Assembly: GCA_031275535.1 (NCBI GenBank)
Contig: JAISOR010000038.1
Coordinates: 1 to 12,997, forward strand
Direction: 5' to 3'
From: Treponema sp.
GTDB taxonomy: Bacteria; Spirochaetota; Spirochaetia; Treponematales; Breznakiellaceae
DNA: 12,997 bases
The notes beneath the pieces were generated by a model that saw only the letters and a list, made by a program, of their open reading frames with translations, was not told the DNA's origin and did not search any database. Positions 7,162 to 12,997 of the stretch are shown piece by piece; the first letter of the stretch is position 1; every line of letters begins with the position of its first letter. Made by a program: the position numbers and the translations under genes.

Positions 7162-8061
7162 ATGGCTGATTTGACCGCCAAGAGGGAACAGTATGTATCC
7201 TATACAATCTTAGTTGTACCCGCAGTGCTGATTTATTTTTCCGTTATGGCCTTTCCCACTATTTTTTCCGTGTTGTTAAGTTTAACCAACTATAACGGCG
7301 GGAAGATATTCGGTAACCCCAATATTTCCTTTGTGGGATTTAACAGTTACCTGCGGACCTTTCAGGACCCCTATTTTTATCTGGCCCTGAAGAATAATTT
7401 TTCCATCGTGCTTATATCCGTATTCGGCCAGATCCCCCTGGGATTTATCCTGGCCTATGTCTTATCCCGCCGGATGGTAAGGGGGGTGGATTTTTTCCAA
7501 ACCATGATCTACCTGCCCAATGTTATTTCCCCGGTTATCATAGGGATTCTCTTTAAGAGTTTCTATCTGAACCAGGACAGCGTGTATATGGAGATTATGA
7601 AGTTCTTTAAGCCCAACGCCGCTTTTACCCTGAATGAGACCCCCATGATTCCCGTCCTGGTGGTTATGCTTTGGATGTATACCGGGCTCTATGTGATTAT
7701 TTTTCTTGCCAACCTCCAGCGGATCGATGTTTCCATTATCGAAGCCGCCAAGATTGACGGCGCCAGCGAGTGGCAGGCCCTGCGGTTCATCATCATTCCC
7801 GCCCTTTCGGGGGTCATCGTTACCAGCGCGATCCTGGCCATTTCCGGTTCCTTAAAATCCTTCGATCTCCTCTTTGTTATGACCCAGGGAGGCCCGGCCC
7901 AGAGGACCAGTGTGCTTTCCCTTTACATGTATAATAAGGCCTTTCGGGGCGCTCCCAACTATCCTCTGGCAAATGCCATCTCTACCATCATGGTAATTAT
8001 CAGTTTTATTCTGATAGCCATTACCCGGGGAGTGGAAAAACGTTTTGGCGGTAAGGAGTAA
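7162..8061 (+). CDS. ABC sugar transporter permease, MalF/UgpA type
   Basis: A 299-residue inner-membrane protein, one half of the heterodimeric channel of a CUT1 sugar importer. It has about six hydrophobic segments, beginning at SYTILVVPAVLIYFSVMAF near residue 13 and ending near residue 290. The cytoplasmic EAA loop that docks to the ATPase starts at residue 194 (EAAKIDGASEWQALRF). The ATG has AAGGAG 7 bp upstream. It overlaps nothing and is followed 4 bp later by the second permease, whose ribosome site lies inside this gene's last codons. No ATP-binding subunit is nearby, as is common for CUT1 systems that share a MsmX/MsiK-like ATPase. The substrate is inferred from neighbours only. Confidence 0.95.
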   Translation: MADLTAKREQYVSYTILVVPAVLIYFSVMAFPTIFSVLLSLTNYNGGKIFGNPNISFVGFNSYLRTFQDPYFYLALKNNFSIVLISVFGQIPLGFILAYVLSRRMVRGVDFFQTMIYLPNVISPVIIGILFKSFYLNQDSVYMEIMKFFKPNAAFTLNETPMIPVLVVMLWMYTGLYVIIFLANLQRIDVSIIEAAKIDGASEWQALRFIIIPALSGVIVTSAILAISGSLKSFDLLFVMTQGGPAQRTSVLSLYMYNKAFRGAPNYPLANAISTIMVIISFILIAITRGVEKRFGGKE

Positions 8062-8065
8062 TAGC

Positions 8066-8908
8066 ATGTTAGACAGAAGCAGCGGTTCCCGGATATCGGG
8101 ATTTTTTATATATCTTATCATGGCGTTTTTTACGGTCCTGGCTATTTATCCCATTTTTTGGCTCATAATCCAGTCCTTTAAGACCACCCAGGAATACCTT
8201 ACCACCAGTAAGCTGGCCTTTCCCAGGCTCTGGTTTACGGGCAACTATCCCTATACCTGGCGGATTGGCAATTTCGGCGTCCTGATGCTGAACAGCGTAT
8301 TTTATACCGCCGTTACGGTAGTGGCGGTGATTATCCTGGGTTTTATGGCGGGCTTTGCCTTCGCGAAAATCAAGGTCAGGGCAACCCCTTTGCTCCATGG
8401 GGTTTTTATTATCGGCATCCTCCTAACCCTTCAATCTATCATGGTGCCCCTCTTCCTCATGGTGAACGCCGTGGGGCTCTACGATACCCGGCTTGGCATT
8501 CTGATCCCCTATATCGGCATAGGGCTGCCCATGGGGGTATACCTGAGTACCGAGTATATCGGCAGCATTCCCGAGGCCCTGATTGAATCGGCCCGGATTG
8601 ACGGCGCCAAGTATCTGCGGATCTTTATCAGCATCATCTTTCCCATGACTATTCCGGTGGCCATGACCGTGGGGATCCTGACCTTTACCGGCACCTGGAA
8701 CGAGTTCATGCTTATCAATATCCTCGCGTCCAGCGATACCATTAAATCCATCCCCGTGGGGATCAACCGTTTTTCCGGCGCCCTGGCCTCGGACTACGGG
8801 AAACAGTTTTCTGCCCTGACTATCGGGCTGCTTCCCATGTTGATCTTCTACCTGATTTTCCGTAAGCAGATTACCCGGGGCGCGGCCGCCGGGGCGGTAA
8901 AGGGGTAA
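8066..8908 (+). CDS. ABC sugar transporter permease, MalG/UgpE type
   Basis: A 280-residue inner-membrane protein that completes the importer channel with the preceding permease. Hydrophobic segments include FFIYLIMAFFTVLAIYPIFW near the N-terminus and a final LPMLIFYLIF before a short basic tail. The EAA-type loop starts at residue 174 (ESARIDGAKYLRIF). I chose ATG 8066 because AAGGAG (8053-8058), embedded in the end of the upstream gene, is 7 bp away. A TTG at 8045 in the same frame would overlap the upstream gene and lacks a better site. The close spacing on both sides indicates one transcript with the upstream permease and the downstream acetyltransferase. Confidence 0.95.
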   Translation: MLDRSSGSRISGFFIYLIMAFFTVLAIYPIFWLIIQSFKTTQEYLTTSKLAFPRLWFTGNYPYTWRIGNFGVLMLNSVFYTAVTVVAVIILGFMAGFAFAKIKVRATPLLHGVFIIGILLTLQSIMVPLFLMVNAVGLYDTRLGILIPYIGIGLPMGVYLSTEYIGSIPEALIESARIDGAKYLRIFISIIFPMTIPVAMTVGILTFTGTWNEFMLINILASSDTIKSIPVGINRFSGALASDYGKQFSALTIGLLPMLIFYLIFRKQITRGAAAGAVKG

Positions 8909-8917
8909 AAAAGGCGG

Positions 8918-9592
8918 ATGGACAGGGTAGGGGGGATAGGGCCCCGGGACGCTCCGGTTCTGCTTAGGCAGGCGGTGGGGCCGGACCTTCCCTATTGCTA
9001 TGAGATCTGTTTGAAAACCGGGGATGACGGCAAGGACGCTTCCGGCCTCTTCTCGGATCCCCTGCTCCTGGGGCAGTATTATGCGGCCCCCTATTTTTTC
9101 CATGATCTTTCCCTCTGCTTTGTGGCCGAAAGGGATCGCCTGCCCGGGGGCTACATTTTGGCCGCCGCGGATACGGCGGCCTTTAACCGCTGGATGGAAA
9201 CCCGGTGGCTCCCGGCCCTGCGCCGCCGGTATCCCCTGCCTTTTCCCGCCGCTAAATCGGAGCGGGAACAAAACATGGTCACCCTTATCCACCGGCCCCT
9301 GGTCCCGCCGGGATCCGGCGGGCCGGATACCGGTCCAAGCCCGCCGCCCCCGCCCTGGCTTGCGTCATACCCCGCCCATCTCCATATCGATCTGCTCCCG
9401 GAACTACAGGGCCGGGGCTGGGGCCGGGCCCTGATGGAGACCCTCCTGGAGGAACTGAGCCGCCGGGGCTGTCCGGGAGTCCACCTGGGCCTGAGCGCCC
9501 TTAATACCGCGGCCCTGGCCTTTTACACCAGGCTGGGTTTTTCGATACTGCAGAAAGAAGCGTGGGGGGGCGTGATGGGGAAGAGAATGTGA
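8918..9592 (+). CDS. GNAT N-acetyltransferase resembling the acetyltransferase-like domain of O-GlcNAcase
   Basis: A 224-residue GNAT protein that would move acetyl from acetyl-CoA to an amine. The acetyl-CoA loop is QGRGWGRA (164-171), and the C-terminal half has the GNAT pattern NTAALAFYTRLGF. The N-terminal half (YEICLKTGDDGKDASGLF, then LLGQYYAAPYF, FVAE, GGYILAAADTAAFNRWMETRWLPALRRRY in pieces) resembles, from memory, the C-terminal domain of animal O-GlcNAcase and its free-standing bacterial relatives. A proline-rich linker (about 130-148) separates the halves. It starts 9 bp after the second permease, so it is almost certainly in the same operon. Inferred role: acetylation of glucosamine or glucosaminyl ends, giving substrates fit for the GH20 and GH94 enzymes. 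Protein or antibiotic acetylation cannot be excluded. Confidence 0.85.
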   Translation: MDRVGGIGPRDAPVLLRQAVGPDLPYCYEICLKTGDDGKDASGLFSDPLLLGQYYAAPYFFHDLSLCFVAERDRLPGGYILAAADTAAFNRWMETRWLPALRRRYPLPFPAAKSEREQNMVTLIHRPLVPPGSGGPDTGPSPPPPPWLASYPAHLHIDLLPELQGRGWGRALMETLLEELSRRGCPGVHLGLSALNTAALAFYTRLGFSILQKEAWGGVMGKRM

Positions 9593-9646
9593 AGAAGTGT
9601 TAAGAGTGGGGAGTTGGTTAAGCGAGGAACCACCTCTTCCCCCCAT

Positions 9647-9697
9647 ATAAGGAAAGGCCGGGCAGTATCTTGGCGGGCCCTGCTACCTTTCCTTTAT
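9647..9697. other. Stem-loop inside repeat copy 2
   Basis: AGGAAAGG (9650-9657) pairs perfectly with CCTTTCCT (9686-9693), extended by ATA/TAT with one bulge, around a 28-base loop that can fold further. It begins about 55 bp past the acetyltransferase stop codon. There is no long U tract, so it looks like a structural or mRNA-end element, not a clear terminator. Confidence 0.5.
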
Positions 9698-9725
9698 GAG
9701 TGTCCTTTTTCCGGGGCCCAAAGAA

Positions 9726-9795
9726 CCCGCTTGCGCGGGGGAGATGTTACCGGTGTTCCCAAAACACGCTCAATGTTTCGCGTGCCGTTTTTGGG
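9726..9795. terminator. Pair of hairpins in repeat copy 2, possible terminator
   Basis: The first is CCCGC-TTGC-GCGGG (9726-9739). The second is CCCAAAACACGC (9758-9769) against GCGTG (9780-9784) and TTTTTGGG (9788-9795), with a short CCG bulge. The A-rich and T-rich sides could work as a terminator in either direction between the convergent genes. The T run is inside the stem, so function is uncertain. Confidence 0.4.
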
Positions 9796-9926
9796 CGTGT
9801 ATCCGGGATACCCCGGAGCAACCGCACCGGTACGGTTGGAGAAAAACCTTGAGGGGGTGGCATCAGACCGTACCGGTGTACTTTCATTTAGAGTATCCCG
9901 AATAAAGAGTAAATGCTTTGCCCGGC

Positions 9927-10877
9927 CTATTCCTGGGCGATGCGGTATTTTAAATATATCTCTTCCAGGGTTCTTAGGGGGCCGGGAGCGGAAATCCGCT
10001 TCCTAAAGGCCGCGGCGTCCCTCCGGTCAACATAAAAATCATAGATCGCCCGGGGATCCGGGTCCTTTACGATGGTATAGACCGGCTCCCTTCCCAGGTA
10101 GGACCGGACCTCACCGGCGCTGACCGCGGAAATTCCGGAATCTTTAAGCCGGGAGCGGACTTCGACAATCTCTTCAAAGGAAAGGCCAAAGAGAAATTCC
10201 TCCAGGGCCCAACGGGTTTCATCGTCAGAAATATGCGCCACCAGAAAATCGTGCCAATCCTCCCCCAGATCAAGCGAAATCCGCATCAGTTCACTAAAGC
10301 CGTCCATGGTTCCAAAGGTGGGGGGCGCCTCATCCCGGGCGGTCCACAGGGCCTCCAGCGCGGGAAGATGCTGAACCGAGCGGGGATCCGTACCGCTGTC
10401 CCAAAGGGAAATAAGGTCTGCCGCCAGGCGGGATTTGGTCTTTTCCGAAAAAGAGGGATCATCCAGGCATGAAAAATACACTTCCTCCGCCATCAGGGTA
10501 CAAATAATAGAAAAAATAACGTTCCGCACGGGGACATAGAATATATCCGTATCCCGGACCAGGATGGAAAGCAGGGAAAAGGCATGGGATTTAGCGACCA
10601 GGAAACTCCGGGCCGCCACAATTCTGGTAGGAATATGCAGCAGCCGGGAAGAGGGCGTAAAGGTAGAGAGGGATTCGATCAGTTTTTCCTCGGTCCGGAC
10701 CTTTCCGCGTACAATCTGCGTATCCCGCACCGAGGGGAAACGGGAAATCACCCGGCCTAATTCCCTGAGACAGTCGAAACGGTGCCGCACCAGCGCCCCG
10801 TCTTCAGGATATTTGGCATCGAGGTAGCTTAGCACCTCCCCGATCAGATCCTCTTCATTTTCTTTCAGAACAAGCAT
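9927..10877 (-). CDS. Uncharacterised helical protein
   Basis: A 316-residue protein I do not recognise. It has no signal peptide. Composition suggests a mostly helical soluble protein: amphipathic stretches such as ENEEDLIGEVLSYLDAKY at the start, and a central moderately hydrophobic segment (VRNVIFSIICTLMAEEVYF, about 118-136) too polar at its end to be a confident membrane span. The C-terminal third is charged, with acidic and arginine-rich helices and the closing LRTLEEIYLKYRIAQE. No catalytic motif, zinc ligands or helix-turn-helix stand out. It is real because it has a full-length frame, a good promoter, an AGGAGG-like site upstream (spacing long, about 13 bp) and gene-like composition. 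It is convergent with the acetyltransferase operon and divergent from the GH2 gene. It may be a lineage-specific protein unrelated to sugar use. Confidence 0.8.
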   Translation of the reverse strand: MLVLKENEEDLIGEVLSYLDAKYPEDGALVRHRFDCLRELGRVISRFPSVRDTQIVRGKVRTEEKLIESLSTFTPSSRLLHIPTRIVAARSFLVAKSHAFSLLSILVRDTDIFYVPVRNVIFSIICTLMAEEVYFSCLDDPSFSEKTKSRLAADLISLWDSGTDPRSVQHLPALEALWTARDEAPPTFGTMDGFSELMRISLDLGEDWHDFLVAHISDDETRWALEEFLFGLSFEEIVEVRSRLKDSGISAVSAGEVRSYLGREPVYTIVKDPDPRAIYDFYVDRRDAAAFRKRISAPGPLRTLEEIYLKYRIAQE

Positions 10878-10909
10878 GCTGCCGCAGATTCCTCCCTTGC
10901 TCTAAAACT

Positions 10910-10938
10910 ATCCTAGTAATCCCGATAAATCAAGTCAA
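10910..10938 (-). promoter_or_regulatory. Sigma-70 promoter of the uncharacterised gene
   Basis: On the minus strand TTGACT (10938-10933) and TAGGAT (10915-10910) are separated by exactly 17 bp. This implies a leader of roughly 25-30 bases containing GGGAGGAA before the ATG at 10877. Confidence 0.7.
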
Positions 10939-10980
10939 AAATAAAGACGTTCCGGATTATATTTCAATTTGGAAAAAGGC

Positions 10981-11009
10981 TTTCGAATAAACCCGGAATG
11001 GGGTATACT
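10981..11009 (+). promoter_or_regulatory. Candidate promoter of the GH2 gene
   Basis: TATACT (11004-11009) is a good -10, with a weak TTTCGA -35 (10981-10986) at 17 bp. It lies just upstream of the ribosome site AAGGAG at 11023-11028. The weak -35 suggests activator dependence or modest strength. Confidence 0.45.
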
Positions 11010-11034
11010 GTCCTTATATCACAAGGAGTCTTTT

Positions 11035-12834
11035 ATGGGCGAAACATCGGGCAACTACCAGGCGGATATTCATGACACCGCTTATGAACGGTTCTATTTG
11101 GAAAAGCGGCTGGACGGATCGGGGCTTTTTAACATCAGCGGCCGGAATACCGAATCCCTCAACGGGAAATGGAACTTCACCGCGGATCTCTACGATACCT
11201 GCAGAAGGGCCTCGTGGTACAGGGAAGAAAGCGCCGACCCTGCGGGCAGGCCCCGGCCACCGGACTGGGATTGGGAAGGCTGGGACCGGATCACCGTGCC
11301 TGCCTCCTGGAATACGGAGCGGCGGGAGCTTTTTTACTTTGAGGGTTCCGGGGTGTATACCCGGACCTTCCGGTATATTCCCCGGACGCCGGATGAACGG
11401 CTCCACCTCCGGTTTGAAGGGGCCTCCTACCAAACATCGGTTTTCCTGAACGGCGCATTCATCGGAACCCACGACGGCGGTTCCACACCCTTCAACGCGG
11501 ACATTACGGCATCCGTAAAAGCGGAAAACCGCATCATCGTGGTGGTGGACGCCCGCCGGAGCCCCCGGCGGGTCCCCATGGAAAACACCGACTGGTTCAA
11601 CTACGGGGGCATCTACCGGGACGTATTCCTGGTCAGGACCCCGGCGGTTTTTATCAGGGACTGGTTTATCCGGCTGGCGCCGGACGGAACCTTTACCACG
11701 ATCCAGGCGGAGGTCTTTCTTTCGGAGAAAACCGCGCCGGGAAAGGCGCTGCTGGAAATTCCGGGCCTGGGAATCCGGGAGGAACTGGCCCTGCGGGATG
11801 GCAGGGCCCGGGGGGATTTTTCCGCCAAACCGGAACTCTGGAGCCCCGAGTCGCCGAAGCTCTACGATGTCCGCATCGCCTATGTCCCGGAGGCTTCGGG
11901 AGATGCCGCGGACACGGTGGGGGACCGTATCGGCTTCCGGGAAATAAAAACCCGGGGCCACGAGATTTTCCTCAACGGCAAAAAGATATTCCTCAAGGGA
12001 ATCTGTGTCCACGAGGATCATGAAAAGCTGGGAAAAACCACCAGCCCCGGGATTATCCGGGCCGCCATCGGGCATCTAAAGGAAATGAACGGGAATTACC
12101 TCCGCCTGGCCCACTATCCCCACGACGCCCGTTTTGCCCGTATCGCCGATGAGGAGGGGGTCCTCCTCTGGGAGGAGATCCCGGTCTACTGGGCCGTGGC
12201 CTTTGAGGACCCCGGCACCTACCGGGACGCGGAGAACCAGCTTACCGAACTGATCCTGCGGGACCGGAACCGGGCCGCGGTGATCATCTGGTCCATGGGC
12301 AACGAAAACGCCGACACCGACGCCCGGTACCGCTTCATGTCCCAACTGGCGGCCCGGGCCCGGGAACTGGACGGTTCCCGCCTGGTTTCCGCGGCCTGCC
12401 TCATCAACCACGAAAAACTGGTGATCGAAGACCGCCTGGCCGCTTCCCTGGACGTGATCGGCATTAACGAGTATTACGGCTGGTACGATCCGGATTTCGA
12501 CAAGCTCCCCCAAATCCTGGCCAACTCCAGGCCCGGCAAACCGGTACTGATCTGCGAATTCGGCGGCGGCGCCCGGGCGGGCCAGCGGGGTACCGAGGAG
12601 GACCTCTTCACCGAGGACAAGCAGCGGGCCCTCTACGAAAAACAGGCCGCGGCCTTTAAAAAATGCCCCTACATCGCCGGCACCACCCCCTGGATCCTCT
12701 ACGACTTCCGCTGCCCCCGGCGGCTCAACCGGTACCAGGAAGGGTTCAACCGCAAGGGCCTCATCGATCAGGACCGGCAGACAAAGAAACTCGCCTTTGA
12801 GGTGATGCGGAAGTTTTACGGGGAATTTTTTTAA
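11035..12834 (+). CDS. GH2 glycosidase, probable beta-glucuronidase
   Basis: A 599-residue cytoplasmic family 2 glycosidase, close to the 603 residues of E. coli GusA. Domain order: a sugar-binding beta domain (about 30-200, with SWNTERRELFYFEGSGVYTR in pieces and WFNYGGIYRDV), an immunoglobulin-like domain (about 205-300), then the TIM barrel. Catalytic residues are E424 (acid/base, in SMGNEN) and E508 (nucleophile, in LICEFGG). NEYYGWY lies before the nucleophile, as in GusA. Near the end, NRKG (N572, K574) matches the NxK motif that binds the glucuronate carboxylate, which favours beta-glucuronidase over beta-galactosidase. The usual RHED is VHED here. I chose ATG 11035 because AAGGAG is 6 bp upstream; a TTG at 10969 would start before the candidate promoter. 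It is monocistronic and shows no clear tie to the amino-sugar module. Confidence 0.9.
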   Translation: MGETSGNYQADIHDTAYERFYLEKRLDGSGLFNISGRNTESLNGKWNFTADLYDTCRRASWYREESADPAGRPRPPDWDWEGWDRITVPASWNTERRELFYFEGSGVYTRTFRYIPRTPDERLHLRFEGASYQTSVFLNGAFIGTHDGGSTPFNADITASVKAENRIIVVVDARRSPRRVPMENTDWFNYGGIYRDVFLVRTPAVFIRDWFIRLAPDGTFTTIQAEVFLSEKTAPGKALLEIPGLGIREELALRDGRARGDFSAKPELWSPESPKLYDVRIAYVPEASGDAADTVGDRIGFREIKTRGHEIFLNGKKIFLKGICVHEDHEKLGKTTSPGIIRAAIGHLKEMNGNYLRLAHYPHDARFARIADEEGVLLWEEIPVYWAVAFEDPGTYRDAENQLTELILRDRNRAAVIIWSMGNENADTDARYRFMSQLAARARELDGSRLVSAACLINHEKLVIEDRLAASLDVIGINEYYGWYDPDFDKLPQILANSRPGKPVLICEFGGGARAGQRGTEEDLFTEDKQRALYEKQAAAFKKCPYIAGTTPWILYDFRCPRRLNRYQEGFNRKGLIDQDRQTKKLAFEVMRKFYGEFF

Positions 12835-12841
12835 CCGCAAA

Positions 12842-12912
12842 GGCGAAATCGAACCTTCGGTTCGCGGCGAATAGCCTAATATTTCTCTTATTGGTGGATT
12901 AGCCATTTCGCC
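12842..12912. other. Structured 3' element after the GH2 gene
   Basis: GGCGAAAT (12842-12849) pairs with ATTTCGCC (12905-12912). Inside are a perfect hairpin CGAACC-TTC-GGTTCG (12850-12864) and a weaker CCtAATA/TATTGG hairpin, so the RNA could fold as a three-way junction. There is no U tract. It differs in sequence from the two mosaic repeats. It may be an mRNA-end structure or a member of another intergenic repeat family. The remaining bases to 12997 show nothing I can name. Confidence 0.5.
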
Positions 12913-12997
12913 CAGAGCGGCGATTGTTACTCCCCTCCTGACACCCCAAACCCCAAAAAGAGACAGACACCGGGAAACAGGACCTTGCCGGGAGATC

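Larger units (their letters stand above)
9622..9926. repeat. Mosaic palindromic intergenic repeat, copy 2
   Basis: This block fills the gene-free gap between the acetyltransferase and the next minus-strand gene, and matches copy 1 (46-293) in the same orientation. The four palindromic units recur at 9800-9810, 9825-9836, 9867-9878 and 9894-9904, the last two with a mismatch. Compared with copy 1 it lacks the central terminator hairpin. It instead has about 130 extra bases (roughly 9667-9795) holding three other hairpins. Its right edge, GCTTTGCCCGG, ends at the stop codon of the minus-strand gene. Reading frames through it (for example 9614-10006) run across both repeat and gene shadow and are not credible proteins. 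Confidence 0.72.

Noticed and set aside
8423..9292. A 289-residue minus-strand frame across the permease and acetyltransferase genes
   Set aside because: It crosses two clearly coding genes on the other strand and has no recognisable domain or ribosome site.
9614..10006. A 130-residue plus-strand frame across repeat copy 2
   Set aside because: It runs from repeat into the antisense of the next gene, and the equivalent frame in copy 1 is not maintained.
11014..12906. Minus-strand frames of 353 and 276 residues opposite the GH2 gene
   Set aside because: They are antisense shadows of a gene with intact catalytic residues.

Overview
The window reads as accessory carbohydrate-catabolism DNA from a GC-rich bacterium. 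My best guess is a spirochaete related to the termite-gut treponemes. The clues are a lipoprotein-type solute-binding protein, CCGG-rich coding style with strong AAGGAG ribosome sites, and structured repeats between genes. No marker gene fixes the taxon, so this is inference.

Layout. (1) Positions 1-296 hold no gene. They carry a long imperfect palindrome whose centre looks like a bidirectional intrinsic terminator. (2) Positions 297-2732 (minus) encode a GH94 disaccharide phosphorylase, probably N,N'-diacetylchitobiose phosphorylase. (3) Divergent from it by only 59 bp is a GH20 beta-N-acetylhexosaminidase (2792-4291). (4) A near-consensus promoter drives a CUT1-type sugar-binding lipoprotein (4433-5782), which ends in a terminator. 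Then come a ROK-family regulator (5858-7105), two ABC permeases (7162-8061 and 8066-8908) and a GNAT acetyltransferase (8918-9592) whose sequence pattern recalls the C-terminal acetyltransferase-like domain of O-GlcNAcase. (5) Positions 9593-9926 are a gene-free block with a second, rearranged copy of the first repeat. (6) Positions 9927-10877 (minus) encode a helical protein I do not recognise. (7) Positions 11035-12834 encode a GH2 enzyme with the NxK motif of beta-glucuronidases. It is followed by a structured 3' element.

How the genes may work together. The lipoprotein and two permeases would import a short amino-sugar oligosaccharide, powered by an ATPase encoded elsewhere, since none is in the window. 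Neither GH20 nor GH94 has a signal peptide, so cleavage would be cytoplasmic: GH20 by hydrolysis, GH94 by phosphorolysis giving GlcNAc-1-phosphate plus GlcNAc. The GNAT protein could re-acetylate glucosamine residues so that N-acetyl-dependent enzymes can act on them. The ROK protein is the likely local regulator.

The most notable structural point is that the two mosaic palindromic repeats lie in direct orientation on either side of the complete GH94-to-GNAT module. Each ends within a few bases of the stop codon of a minus-strand gene.
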